Assembly: GCA_021773555.1 (NCBI GenBank)
Contig: JAJFKA010000124.1
Span: forward strand, 62,001-126,000
DNA length: 64,000 bases
Reading direction: 5' to 3'
Origin: Gammaproteobacteria bacterium
Lineage (GTDB): Bacteria > Pseudomonadota > Gammaproteobacteria > Pseudomonadales > Azotimanducaceae
The position numbers were made by a program, and so were the translations under genes. Of this stretch, positions 24,965-33,550 are shown piece after piece (the stretch's first letter is position 1; each line of letters starts with the position of its first letter). Below the pieces are notes generated by a model, which was given only the letters and a program-made list of their open reading frames with translations, was not told the origin of the DNA and did no database searches.

Positions 24965-26143
24965 CTAATCGGGTAATCCAAGGACTCGTTTGGCGATAAT
25001 ATTGCGTTGGATTTCATTGCTACCGCTGTAGATTGATGCAGCCCGGGAAAAGAAAAACTGGCGCATGGTGTCTAATTCCAGGTCACTGAAAGCGTGCGGA
25101 TCGATTCCGAATCCGTGGGATCCCTCAACCCTTGTTTTAAGGTCCAGATGTTTCTGTTGTAGTTCTGTGCTCACCACCTTGAAAATGGAGGTCGCTGGAC
25201 CGGGGGTTGCACCATCCTGTGATTCTGCTACCACCCTCCTCTGGGTCAGATGCAAAGCCTCCATGTCCATCTGATAGCAAAGAATTTCATCGCGGGTGCT
25301 GGCTTCAGCCAGCTTTCCATTTTCTTCGCCGAGATGCTCGCGCGCCAGATCAATCAGTCCGCTATCCTCGCCACTGGTACTGCCTGAAACAAGCGATTCC
25401 ATGCCGGAGCGCTCATGCTGAAGTAACCGTTTGCCGACCGTCCAGCCCTTATTCAGTTCACCGACCAGGTCGTCTCGTGCGGCCAGTGCATTGTCAAAAA
25501 ATGTCTCGTTAAAAGGTGATTCGCCACTGAGCAGCTTAATCGGTTTTACGGTAACACCAGGTTGATCCATGGATAGCAGCATAAAACTGATGCCATCGTG
25601 TTTTGGTGCATCCCTGTCAGTCCGCACCAGGATAAACATCCAGTCTGCATTGTGCGCCCCCGAGGTCCAGATCTTCGATCCGTTAATGACATAGTGATCA
25701 CCGTCGAGTTCAGCACGGGTTTGCAGGCTGGCGAGATCGCTGCCTGAACCAGGTTCGCTGTAACCCTGACACCATTCAACTTCAGCGCGCGCAATTCTTG
25801 GCAGGTGGCGTAATTTTTGCTCTTCTGTACCGTACTCAAGCAACGTCGGACCGATCATGCTGGTACCAAAACTGGACAACGCCGGTCGCGCGCCGATCGC
25901 TTTCATTTCCTGCAACAACACCACATATTCCGCGGTACTCAATCCGCCACCGCCATATGTTGTCGGCCAGTTTGGGACAGTCCAGCCTTTCTCGATCATG
26001 CGTTCAAGCCACAACCGCGTATCCGGGTCGGTAATTTTTATTTTAGTACTGCCATTGGAAACCTGACCTGGTCCTCTCGCCCCCGGCGGGCAATTATCCG
26101 CAAGCCAGGCACGTGTATCGGCACGAAATTCTTCCAGCTTCAT
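24965..26143 (-). CDS. Acyl-CoA dehydrogenase family protein
   Basis: A 392-residue flavoenzyme. The FAD region is WCQGYSEPGSGSDLASLQT and NGSKIWTSGAHNADWMFILVRT. The C-terminus reads IYSGSNEIQRNIIAKRVLGLP, where the common catalytic Glu is Ser, as in the subgroup with Gly or Ala at that position. The chain length suits long or branched acyl-CoA or steroid side chains, but this cannot be fixed from sequence. It is convergent with the 94-residue gene and lies downstream of the TauD-like gene on the same strand. Confidence 0.87.
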   Translation of the reverse strand: MKLEEFRADTRAWLADNCPPGARGPGQVSNGSTKIKITDPDTRLWLERMIEKGWTVPNWPTTYGGGGLSTAEYVVLLQEMKAIGARPALSSFGTSMIGPTLLEYGTEEQKLRHLPRIARAEVEWCQGYSEPGSGSDLASLQTRAELDGDHYVINGSKIWTSGAHNADWMFILVRTDRDAPKHDGISFMLLSMDQPGVTVKPIKLLSGESPFNETFFDNALAARDDLVGELNKGWTVGKRLLQHERSGMESLVSGSTSGEDSGLIDLAREHLGEENGKLAEASTRDEILCYQMDMEALHLTQRRVVAESQDGATPGPATSIFKVVSTELQQKHLDLKTRVEGSHGFGIDPHAFSDLELDTMRQFFFSRAASIYSGSNEIQRNIIAKRVLGLPD

Positions 26144-26248
26144 CTTTCCCTCAATCCCGGAAACTAATCCATAATTTTAAGTCGTGGCTACGCTAACAAA
26201 ATCCAACTCGAACTACCAGATTGACAATTATTCATCCTCATCTCATCT

Positions 26249-27034
26249 TCATCCTGGTACCGGCCCTTCTACCTGTAAACGATGGATTCGTCTCGGTTCA
26301 TCAGCATGATCGTGCACGGCGAAGTGCAGGACTGAGCGGTTGTCCCACATGACCAGGTCATTGTTGCTCCACTGATGACGACCCTGGTACTCCGGTCTGA
26401 TCGAGTGCGCATAGAGATAATCGAGCAGTCCAAGACTCTCCTGACGGGACCAATCCCTGAAACGCTGGGTAAACGCTTTACAAACGTACAATGCGCGTTT
26501 GCCGGTTTCATCGTGCACCCGTACCACCGGATGTTCCGCACTGGGTGCCTCCGCTGGTGACTCGCGATACATCGCAGCCAGTCCCGCGGCCGAATGAATG
26601 GCAGCGAGGTCATCACAGGTATGTTGCAGACCCGCAGACAGGTCATCATAAGCCAGAACCTGATTCGCAAATGCGGTATCACCGCCAATCGTTGGTGTTT
26701 CGAGTGCGTACAACATGGTCAGTTTTGGAGGTCGGGTGTTGTAGGTCATGTCCGAGTGCCAGTGCTGGTTGATATCTTTGCGCTTGCCAGGATTTTTAAG
26801 TTCAATAATGTCCGGATAGGATTTCAATCCCGCGTAAGGATGGCGAACAAGAGTGCCCCATTTTTGCGCGAACGCCATCTGGTCCTCAGGCTTGAGCTCC
26901 TGGTCGGGAAACACCAGTACTTTGTGTTCACAAAACAGCGAGTTGATTTCCTTCCAGACTGAATCATTTATCGCGCGGACGTCCACACCCTCAATCCGCG
27001 CACCCAGAGGCGCTGAAAATCGTTTCACCTGCAT
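26249..27034 (-). CDS. TauD/TfdA family Fe(II)/2-oxoglutarate dioxygenase
   Basis: A 261-residue oxygenase. The facial triad is present: NQHWHSDMTY supplies His and Asp, NRSVLHFAVHD the distal His, and DEPRRIHRLQVEG the 2-oxoglutarate-binding arginines. GGDTAFANQVLAYDDLS is typical of the taurine/2,4-D dioxygenase group. It begins MQVKRFSAPLGARIEGVDVR, the standard N-terminus. No sulphonate transporter lies nearby, so taurine is only one of many possible substrates. It may share a transcript with the acyl-CoA dehydrogenase 105 bases downstream. Confidence 0.85.
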   Translation of the reverse strand: MQVKRFSAPLGARIEGVDVRAINDSVWKEINSLFCEHKVLVFPDQELKPEDQMAFAQKWGTLVRHPYAGLKSYPDIIELKNPGKRKDINQHWHSDMTYNTRPPKLTMLYALETPTIGGDTAFANQVLAYDDLSAGLQHTCDDLAAIHSAAGLAAMYRESPAEAPSAEHPVVRVHDETGKRALYVCKAFTQRFRDWSRQESLGLLDYLYAHSIRPEYQGRHQWSNNDLVMWDNRSVLHFAVHDHADEPRRIHRLQVEGPVPG

Positions 27035-27182
27035 ATCGTTCGCTCCCGAAGCTAGTCAAAAATGTCATAGCTACTACCTCCATCGTCGTCTTTTAGGAAG
27101 GATTAGCAACCTTGCATACAAAGATGGATGTACAGCCTTGAATAACGTTACTCTACCCGCTTACTCCTGAGCAACTTCTTCG

Positions 27183-28097
27183 ATGACCTCTCCATTCTCA
27201 CGTTATTGTCTGGTGGCTGCACTGCTCGTGCTCGCCAGCCCTTCTACTGGCGCCGTGGAACCAGTTCGCCATACCGTGTTTTCCGCAGGACACCGACTGG
27301 CTGTCTGGGAGAAGTCACCGGCCAGACCTAAAGCGCAAATATTGCTGCTGCACGGCAGAACCTGGAGCGCACTGCCGAATTTCGACCTGCAGGTGCCCGG
27401 AGAGAGCCTGTCCTTCATGGATGGGCTCGACGAACTGGGATATGCAGTGTTCGCTCTGGATGCGCGCGGTTACGGGGGCACCCCCAGGGATCAATCCGGA
27501 TGGCTGACACCCGATCAGGCTGCCAGAGACGTTGCCGAAGTGTTGCGCTGGATGCGTCGGCGCCAGGATAGTCCGGAAACACATCTGTTTGGCTGGTCCT
27601 ACGGTTCTATGATCGCGCAACTGGTCGTCCAGCGTGATTCAGACCTGGTCAGCTCGGTAATCTTCTTTGGCTACCCCTTCGACCCGGTTCGCCATGTTCC
27701 TGAAGCTGACTACCCGTATCCAGCCACTGCCCCTTCGCAACCCAATACTGCAAAGAATGCAGCCAGTGACTTCATCACACCTGGCGCCATCAGCCAGGCG
27801 GCGATCGATGCCTATATACTCGCGGCACTCAAAACAGACCCGGTCAGGGTCGACTTCAAAGACCTGCATCAGTGGGCCGAGCTGAGTGGCTCGAAGGTAT
27901 TCATTCCGAGCCTCTTGTTACAGGGTGAATTCGATCCCCTGGCACCAACTGAGGCGCAGGCGAGTTTTTTCTCCTCAATCAAGCATGCAAACAAATGGTG
28001 GGTTGTCTTACCCGGAGGCGATCATGCAGCATTGTTGGAAACACCGCGACCGCGTATGTTGCGCGTGATCGATGCGTTTATTTCCGGCCTGAACTAG
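27183..28097 (+). CDS. Exported alpha/beta hydrolase
   Basis: A 304-residue hydrolase with a signal peptide (LVAALLVLASPSTGA). The nucleophile elbow is HLFGWSYGSM, the oxyanion strand is ILLLHGRTWSA, the acid is likely in GEFDPLAPTEAQ, and the His in LPGGDHAALLE. Cleavage of an ester or amide in the periplasm is likely. Its last 20 bases overlap the 3' end of the convergent phosphatase-like gene. The substrate is unknown. Confidence 0.8.
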   Translation: MTSPFSRYCLVAALLVLASPSTGAVEPVRHTVFSAGHRLAVWEKSPARPKAQILLLHGRTWSALPNFDLQVPGESLSFMDGLDELGYAVFALDARGYGGTPRDQSGWLTPDQAARDVAEVLRWMRRRQDSPETHLFGWSYGSMIAQLVVQRDSDLVSSVIFFGYPFDPVRHVPEADYPYPATAPSQPNTAKNAASDFITPGAISQAAIDAYILAALKTDPVRVDFKDLHQWAELSGSKVFIPSLLLQGEFDPLAPTEAQASFFSSIKHANKWWVVLPGGDHAALLETPRPRMLRVIDAFISGLN

Positions 28098-28701
28098 CCG
28101 CCGACATTACTGCCCAGACAGGCGCCCTATGGGCGTTCCCTGTGTGGCCCTGATGAAACTCATTCACACCCCAGTCACAACCATCACATTCCAGGCTCAT
28201 CCCATGGTCATGCAGCACGACCTTGATAAACTCAAACCACACGGGGGTAGGTTCCCAGACGCTGTCCAGTGCGACTTTTGCTTCTGCCATCGGCACCTTC
28301 AGATATATCACCCGGTATAGGAAGCTGAAGGTTGCTGCTCGAAAATTCACCTGACAGTGCACCAACGTATTCTCGATAGGTTGCTGTTGCATGAGACGGG
28401 TAAATAAATTGAAATCCCCCACTGTGGGATTTTCGAAGTCGATAGGGACATGCACGTACCGCATGCCTAATCCTGTAACGATCCTGTCTTCGGCGGGAAT
28501 TGCTGATTCATTGTCCGTATAGGCAAGATAGATGACTCGCTCAATACCCTGCCTGGCAATCCACTCCAACTGTTCAGCGCTTGGTTGTCCGGAACTGGCA
28601 AAAAAAGGCGTGTATCGTCGGTAGTTGACGATCCCTGATTCTCCCGCAAGTGCAAACACCTGAAGGTTTAGGAATCCAATCACCAGCGCTAGTCTCAACA
28701 C
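28078..28701 (-). CDS. Protein tyrosine phosphatase-like exported protein
   Basis: A 207-residue protein with a signal peptide (LRLALVIGFLNLQVFALAG) and a dual-specificity phosphatase-like core: SGQPSAEQLEWIARQGIERVIYL, VPIDFENPTVGDF and the P-loop-like LVHCQVNFRAATFSFLYR. The Cys and Arg are separated by four residues, not the five of CX5R phosphatases, so activity is uncertain. GTG 28701 has GGAGGGG five bases upstream, whereas the longer frame starts with TTG inside gspM. It is the last gene of the secretion operon; a link to secretion is only positional. Confidence 0.68.
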   Translation of the reverse strand: MLRLALVIGFLNLQVFALAGESGIVNYRRYTPFFASSGQPSAEQLEWIARQGIERVIYLAYTDNESAIPAEDRIVTGLGMRYVHVPIDFENPTVGDFNLFTRLMQQQPIENTLVHCQVNFRAATFSFLYRVIYLKVPMAEAKVALDSVWEPTPVWFEFIKVVLHDHGMSLECDGCDWGVNEFHQGHTGNAHRAPVWAVMSAASSGRK

Positions 28702-28740
28702 ACGATCCCCTCCACAAACGATCCTCTCCACAAACGATCC
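28702..28740. repeat. 16-bp tandem repeats at the gspM / phosphatase-like junction
   Basis: ACGATCCCCTCCACAA (28702) and ACGATCCTCTCCACAA (28718) are followed by a partial copy at 28734. On the coding strand each full unit contains a GGAGGGG or GGAGAGG sequence, so the duplication copies a ribosome binding site. Confidence 0.75.
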
Positions 28741-28751
28741 TGCCCACCTGC

Positions 28752-29243
28752 TCAACTGCGCAGTACAATTCTGGCCCGGACAACACCGGGTAATTCATCC
28801 CTGTCGATGGAAATTTGCTGGACAACGATGCCCCGCTCGGACTGTAACCGCTCGAGCATGCGCACCAGTTCGTTGAAAGCGACACCATCGAACCAGACAC
28901 TTACTGCATCGGTTCCTTCGGGTTGCAACCGATTTGGCTTCATTCCCAGTTGCTGTGCAATGCGAGATACATCTGTTAGCAATGACTGGCCGGTGCCTGC
29001 CTGATCTGAGCCTGTGCTCGCTGCGCGACGTGCCTCGGCCTCACTGGATTTCATGTATCCATATAACTCTATTTGCCGCTCATGCGCAGCACTGCTGCTT
29101 GTCCGAAACTCATCTATCGGTTTGACCAGGACAAAATAAAAGGCCAGCGATGCAAAGAAAATTCCCATGACTACCAGTGCCAATTGTTCCCGTTTCTGCA
29201 GTTGTGCAAATCGTTCCTGCGCAAGGCTGACCAGCTGCATCAT
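28752..29243 (-). CDS. gspM: Type II secretion system protein M
   Basis: A 163-residue bitopic inner-membrane protein. A cytoplasmic N-terminus with QKREQLALVVMGIFF leads into one membrane helix, then a coiled, Ala/Arg/Glu-rich segment and a small ferredoxin-like periplasmic domain (VSVWFDGVAFNELVRMLERL). This is the layout and length of GspM, which partners GspL in the assembly platform. Its start overlaps the gspL stop by four bases. The identification rests on this topology and on gene order. Confidence 0.85.
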   Translation of the reverse strand: MMQLVSLAQERFAQLQKREQLALVVMGIFFASLAFYFVLVKPIDEFRTSSSAAHERQIELYGYMKSSEAEARRAASTGSDQAGTGQSLLTDVSRIAQQLGMKPNRLQPEGTDAVSVWFDGVAFNELVRMLERLQSERGIVVQQISIDRDELPGVVRARIVLRS

Positions 29244-30493
29244 TCGCGGTGCTCCCTGGCTTTAATCTTAATGCTTCCGCGAACGGCATCATCACTCTGG
29301 GAAATCGTGCCAATCTCGGCCACTATTCCGTCCTCTGCAAGGCTTTGTGTATAGGTTACAAACTGCTCACTACGAGGTCCGATAAGCTGCAAAATCAGGT
29401 CTCCACGGCTCTCGTTGAAATTGACATTCTGAAGCACCAGTTTGGAACCGTTGAGTCTGGATGCAACTTGTCCGAACAAGGATAAGAAGCGGCTCCCCTC
29501 GGCAGAATTGTCACCACCAAGGTGTGCAATCCATCGCCTGCGCAGGTCCTGAACATTTCTGTCATTTGGAAAGATAGTTGTGTACATTGCCTCCGCTTCA
29601 CGCCGAAAGCCATCCGCGCGCTGGCTGAGAAACAATCCCTCGCCCAGACTTAGCATCAGGTGAATCAGGATTGCGCCTCCGGTGAGAATGGCTGCAACTT
29701 TCCAGCCTTCTGATGACGTTCTTTTTTTTTGAACTCGAAACTCACCTTGCAACAGATTCATAGTGCCGCGATACCCTCGGCACATTGTTTCAAGGGGCGG
29801 TGCATCCAAAACCGATAGTGTCACTGGCGAGGAGGATCCTGCCTCAATTTCTGCCACGAACCGTTCCGAAACCGAGCGGTCATGTTCATGCAGCGTCACG
29901 CTGACCGGTCCATTTTCCTGGTCATCTATCAACTCGAAGCAAAAACCCAGGTGCTGTAGTTCTGTAGAAGCCCCGCGAAGTTCGGCGGTTAACAGATGCG
30001 CTCTCTGGCCATCAATCATAATATTGATTCCGGCTGGAGGTCGGACCAGCTGGAGCAAATCAACGCCGACATACTCGGGGGACAACCCAATGGAGCCAAA
30101 CCTGTCCAGCACGTCTCGCAAATACTGCCTTGATATCACGAGGACCGGCAGCATTCCCTCGGGCTTGCGTTCACCCTGAACGAAATGGCAGCTTTCCACG
30201 TCTACGGCCAGTTGCTCTTCAACAGCGAACGGCAGTGCCTGTTGGATCTGTCGTTGTTGCTGACTGGGGATGTTGGCTTCTGTCAGCAGCACTTTTTCAC
30301 CGGCGATCAGAATCCTGGTCTCTCCCTGCCACTCGAATTCACGGATCAGGTCCTCGAACACTCCCCAGTCGCCCTGGCCACGCAGGCGCACGATACCGGA
30401 GACATCATCCAGTAGTAGCCATTCCAGGTCGGTATCGACAATTCTAACGGTAAGGTTTTCAGCCACTACGGGCATTCCCGGAATCGCTGTCAT
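29240..30493 (-). CDS. gspL: Type II secretion system protein L
   Basis: A 417-residue protein with the GspL arrangement: a cytoplasmic actin-like domain (to about residue 260, with LLTEANIPSQQQRQIQQALPFAVEEQL), one membrane helix (VAAILTGGAILIHLMLSLGEG near residue 270), and a periplasmic ferredoxin-like domain (GSKLVLQNVNFNESRGDLILQL). GspL connects the ATPase GspE to GspM. The ATG at 30493 overlaps gspK by 35 bases; ATG 30475 would overlap less, so the start is uncertain by six residues. Confidence 0.88.
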   Translation of the reverse strand: MTAIPGMPVVAENLTVRIVDTDLEWLLLDDVSGIVRLRGQGDWGVFEDLIREFEWQGETRILIAGEKVLLTEANIPSQQQRQIQQALPFAVEEQLAVDVESCHFVQGERKPEGMLPVLVISRQYLRDVLDRFGSIGLSPEYVGVDLLQLVRPPAGINIMIDGQRAHLLTAELRGASTELQHLGFCFELIDDQENGPVSVTLHEHDRSVSERFVAEIEAGSSSPVTLSVLDAPPLETMCRGYRGTMNLLQGEFRVQKKRTSSEGWKVAAILTGGAILIHLMLSLGEGLFLSQRADGFRREAEAMYTTIFPNDRNVQDLRRRWIAHLGGDNSAEGSRFLSLFGQVASRLNGSKLVLQNVNFNESRGDLILQLIGPRSEQFVTYTQSLAEDGIVAEIGTISQSDDAVRGSIKIKAREHRE

Positions 30494-31463
30494 CGCTTCG
30501 TATGACGGGAAGGATCTTTTTGCTCGAATTACGGTAAATCACTATTATCTCACCATTGACCGGGTCCCGTTGAATGACACTCGTCAGGTACGCGAATCGG
30601 TCTTCGTACCGTGCGATGGTACGCACCTCAAAAAACATGGATTGTACACCAAGACCTGCCTCGATAATTCCCATTCCGGCAACATCGGGAAGTTGCAGAA
30701 ATTCCGTTGTTGAATCGAACCCATCCTCGTCAACCCTGGACTGCGCGAGACGTTCCGCACCATCCAGACTCAATTCAGATGACAAGGCCTGTAACACCAC
30801 TGGTGATGCAGTGTTGATATTGAGTTTCGATTCCATATCCGGAAGCGCTGCTACGTAAGGGGCAAGCGCATTGAAAATTTCGGTGTCCATATCCAGCAAC
30901 AACCGAAGCTCACTAGCATCCACCATCAGTTGATTACCGGATCGATAGGGCCGTTCCAGGCCGAGATAGGCATAGTCTTCCGCCCCTAGCTGCCGTGCGG
31001 TCGCGTCCGCATCCACCCAATCGGCTATTCGATCGACATACACCAGATCAATTCCCAATTGAGCGAGCAGATTAGCAAAGCGCACCCGGGCAAGTTCTCC
31101 GGAACTCCCGGGGCTGGCGAGATTATTGATATTCAGGCGACCACTCAGATCCTCTATTTCGATATTCACGACGCCATTTTCAAACTCGAATTGCAGATCC
31201 GAGGCGCCCCACAACTCTGCCTGGTGGTCTTTTACGGCGCCGCTATTGAAATCCTCCCACAGTATCTGTCGGGCCAGTTCCTCACCACCCACGGCATACT
31301 GGGCGGCCTGGCTTCGCGTAAAATAGTGGCGCGCTTTTTGAATCGCCTGATTCTGATCGCGTGCCATTTCCACGCCGAGTGCCGCAGCAATAAACACGAT
31401 GAGTAGAATAGTGATCAAAGCAACGCCACTTTGCCCTCGACCGGGTGTCATTATTCTGGTCAC
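30459..31463 (-). CDS. gspK: Type II secretion minor pseudopilin GspK
   Basis: A 334-residue minor pseudopilin. The N-terminal leader ends at RGQSG, followed by VALITILLIVFIAAALGVEMA, which lacks Glu at position 5 as is usual for GspK. The large globular part contains VNIEIEDLSGRLNINNLA and ESKLNINTASPVVLQAL, the SAM-like repeats typical of this protein. It caps the pseudopilus tip with GspI and GspJ. GTG 31463 shares one base with the gspJ stop; an ATG at 31451 is an alternative. Confidence 0.9.
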   Translation of the reverse strand: MTRIMTPGRGQSGVALITILLIVFIAAALGVEMARDQNQAIQKARHYFTRSQAAQYAVGGEELARQILWEDFNSGAVKDHQAELWGASDLQFEFENGVVNIEIEDLSGRLNINNLASPGSSGELARVRFANLLAQLGIDLVYVDRIADWVDADATARQLGAEDYAYLGLERPYRSGNQLMVDASELRLLLDMDTEIFNALAPYVAALPDMESKLNINTASPVVLQALSSELSLDGAERLAQSRVDEDGFDSTTEFLQLPDVAGMGIIEAGLGVQSMFFEVRTIARYEDRFAYLTSVIQRDPVNGEIIVIYRNSSKKILPVIRSDDSDSGNARSG

Positions 31464-32149
31464 TATCGTTCGTTCCCGCGCGTTTGCCCGTCGAGTTCAG
31501 GATCTGCTGTTTCGCTCAGATCGCCACCGGCGTCGACCGGTACGTGGGTTATTGCTTTTGGCATTGCGGTTAGCGTGAACACCTTCCGAATCGTGCCTAA
31601 ATAAGTTGTTTCAATCGTGACCTCAACCGCACCTGGGAGTCCGGGTTGATCCTCTCGCACCGGCCACACATCGACCGTATCACCTTCATCGTCCAGCAGA
31701 TTCACTGTAAAACCGCTGACTTCGTCAAGCAGAACCTGGCTGATGGGTTCCGAATCCTCCGCCCGGTCGAGTACCAGCCAGAAATGCCGGGACAGCTTTT
31801 CGTCCTCGACCGAATAGGCAACCCGTTGCAGAGAACTTCTTGATAATTGTGCCGGATTATTCCAGCCGGTACGGGTGAATTCGACATCGTATTGTCCCCC
31901 TCCTACCTGCAGCGCCTGGAGGGTCTCCCCATACTCATCCCTTACCGGTCGTTGAACAAGCTGGGAGAAATCCCGATCCAGCAGTGTGAAAGTACGGACA
32001 AGTCCGCCGTAAGCGGCACTACTGCTGCGTGTCGCCTGGTGAGTATCAATCATCGTGCGAAGCATCTGATGCGCACTGACGCCCAGAACGGCGAAAATCG
32101 CCATTGCCACCAGCACTTCAATCAATGTGAATCCGGTCACCGCTTTCAT
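31463..32149 (-). CDS. gspJ: Type II secretion minor pseudopilin GspJ
   Basis: A 228-residue pseudopilin beginning MKAVTG, then FTLIEVLVAMAIFAVLGVSA with Glu at position 5 after the cleavage site. The body has RTFTLLDRDFSQLVQRPVRD and RVAYSVEDEKLSRHFW, which are characteristic of GspJ. It is coupled to gspI by an ATGA overlap. It forms the pseudopilus tip complex with GspI and GspK, after processing by a prepilin peptidase encoded elsewhere. Confidence 0.9.
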   Translation of the reverse strand: MKAVTGFTLIEVLVAMAIFAVLGVSAHQMLRTMIDTHQATRSSSAAYGGLVRTFTLLDRDFSQLVQRPVRDEYGETLQALQVGGGQYDVEFTRTGWNNPAQLSRSSLQRVAYSVEDEKLSRHFWLVLDRAEDSEPISQVLLDEVSGFTVNLLDDEGDTVDVWPVREDQPGLPGAVEVTIETTYLGTIRKVFTLTAMPKAITHVPVDAGGDLSETADPELDGQTRGNER

Positions 32150-32541
32150 CAGTGTTTTCCGAAGAATCCGTCCAACGCAACGACCGGAACCGTCGAGTCG
32201 TCCGCTTTGTAGACAGTCACAACTATTCGCCGCATATCTTCATTTTCCGTCGCTCGAACCGTAGAAACCAGTTCCCATTCACGGTCACTCATGGTGACGC
32301 TTGAACGTTGTGTGCCGATTGCCGGATAGTTTCCTGCCACACGTGGGGAGGCGCGTAATTCGTTAAGATGGTTTTCTGCAACCCACCAGGCCAGTGTTCG
32401 CTCGTTAACAATCGCTGTCTGCCGGACCGCCAGTGATGTATTTCGAACCAGCGCGCTCGCAACCACGGAGAAAATTGCCAGGGAAATCATTATCTCCAGC
32501 AGCGTAAAACCCCGACTGTGAGATCGACTAACGATCCTCAT
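32149..32541 (-). CDS. gspI: Type II secretion minor pseudopilin GspI
   Basis: A 130-residue pseudopilin. The leader MRIVSRSHSRG precedes FTLLEIMISLAIFSVVASAL. The body carries AWWVAENHLNELR, the family's conserved segment. I choose ATG 32541 because it gives a basic leader of normal length; ATG 32571 would add ten residues. Either start lies inside the 3' end of gspH, so expression is coupled. Confidence 0.88.
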   Translation of the reverse strand: MRIVSRSHSRGFTLLEIMISLAIFSVVASALVRNTSLAVRQTAIVNERTLAWWVAENHLNELRASPRVAGNYPAIGTQRSSVTMSDREWELVSTVRATENEDMRRIVVTVYKADDSTVPVVALDGFFGKH

Positions 32542-33064
32542 CAGACTGCCAGTCGAGTCCACCGTAGCCATCAGCGCGCAAGGTACGGATTACAGCGGGA
32601 GTCTGACCGGAGGAAATCGAAAGCTCGAACGCTGTCATTTCACCACTGGAGAGTATCAGCAAAGGTGGTGCCCCTTCATTACCCAGTTGTAGCTCATCAC
32701 CTTCAACTCGCAGTGTGAGTGTGAACCCTTGCGGAAGCGCTCGCTGCTTGAAAGGTGCCTCATCCACAAGTGTCCAGGACTGGTTAATCTCATCATAGAT
32801 AAAGAACTCATAGCCCGTGCGCGAAGGTCGCATGCCAAATTCCTCCGCAGTGACCAGCGCTTCATCCCGTGCCATTTCAATCACCGCGCGCATCCTGTCG
32901 CTCTCATCATCAATGTCACCATCGCTCGCAAACGACGGCAGGTTAATTACTACCAGTCCACTCATGATAGTGACGATCAGTAAAACCAGCAGTATTTCGA
33001 TCAGCGTGAAGCCGGTCTGGTTGCGGCACAAGGTGCAGCCGATTCTATTTACGAGCGCCCGCAC
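32528..33064 (-). CDS. gspH: Type II secretion minor pseudopilin GspH
   Basis: A 178-residue pseudopilin. The leader ends CRNQTG before FTLIEILLVLLIVTIMSGLVV. Downstream are RMRAVIEMARDEALVTAEEFGMRPS and the small beta domain typical of GspH. GTG 33064 is preferred: it lies one base after the gspG stop with GGAG seven bases upstream, whereas the longer frame to 33112 overlaps gspG. The mature domain ends with an acidic, basic-tipped tail. Confidence 0.88.
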   Translation of the reverse strand: MRALVNRIGCTLCRNQTGFTLIEILLVLLIVTIMSGLVVINLPSFASDGDIDDESDRMRAVIEMARDEALVTAEEFGMRPSRTGYEFFIYDEINQSWTLVDEAPFKQRALPQGFTLTLRVEGDELQLGNEGAPPLLILSSGEMTAFELSISSGQTPAVIRTLRADGYGGLDWQSDEDR

Positions 33065-33065
33065 G

Positions 33066-33488
33066 TCACAACTCCGACAGATGCAGATCTTTGTCAAACC
33101 CTTCGCCGCCATCCTTCAGGTCAGCGCCAAACGAGTACACTTCGATGGTCCGATCTTCGCTGAAATAAAGATAAGGCTCTCCCCACGGGTCCACCGGGAG
33201 CTTCTTCAGGTAACCATCGGGATTCCAGTTGCGCGGTTCCGGAAATCCGCTGGGTTCTTCGACGAGTGCGTCCAGGCCCTGATCACTGCTTGGGTAGACG
33301 CCGTTATCCAGACGATAGAGCTCCAGCGCACTGCCAATCTGCTGAATATCGCTCTTTGCCGCGGTTACCCGCGCTTCATCCGGACGACCAATGATATTTG
33401 GCACAATTAACGCACCAAGGACCCCGAGGATAACGACCACCACCATTATTTCAATTAGTGTAAAACCTCTCATATGTGGCGCGCGCAT
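33066..33488 (-). CDS. gspG: Type II secretion major pseudopilin GspG
   Basis: A 140-residue major pseudopilin. A short leader, MRAPHMRG, precedes FTLIEIMVVVVILGVLGALI. The body has AAKSDIQQIGSALELYRLDNG, YPSSDQGLDALVEEP and KLPVDPWGEPYLY, with the C-terminal acidic calcium-binding loop (DGGEGFDKDLHLSE region). ATG 33488 is chosen because GGAG stands at the right distance; an upstream start at 33548 gives an atypically long leader. It forms the pseudopilus shaft that pushes substrates through the secretin. Confidence 0.93.
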   Translation of the reverse strand: MRAPHMRGFTLIEIMVVVVILGVLGALIVPNIIGRPDEARVTAAKSDIQQIGSALELYRLDNGVYPSSDQGLDALVEEPSGFPEPRNWNPDGYLKKLPVDPWGEPYLYFSEDRTIEVYSFGADLKDGGEGFDKDLHLSEL

Positions 33489-33550
33489 GGTTTCTCCGGA
33501 AACTTCATATCCAACCGCTATCTTAGCGATATTGAAATTGATACGCATGA

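Noticed and set aside
28118-28143. Terminator between the alpha/beta hydrolase and the phosphatase-like gene
   Set aside because: A hairpin with CGCCC/GGGCG and outer ACAGG/CCTGT can be formed, but it lies in the phosphatase-like coding sequence and has no T run.
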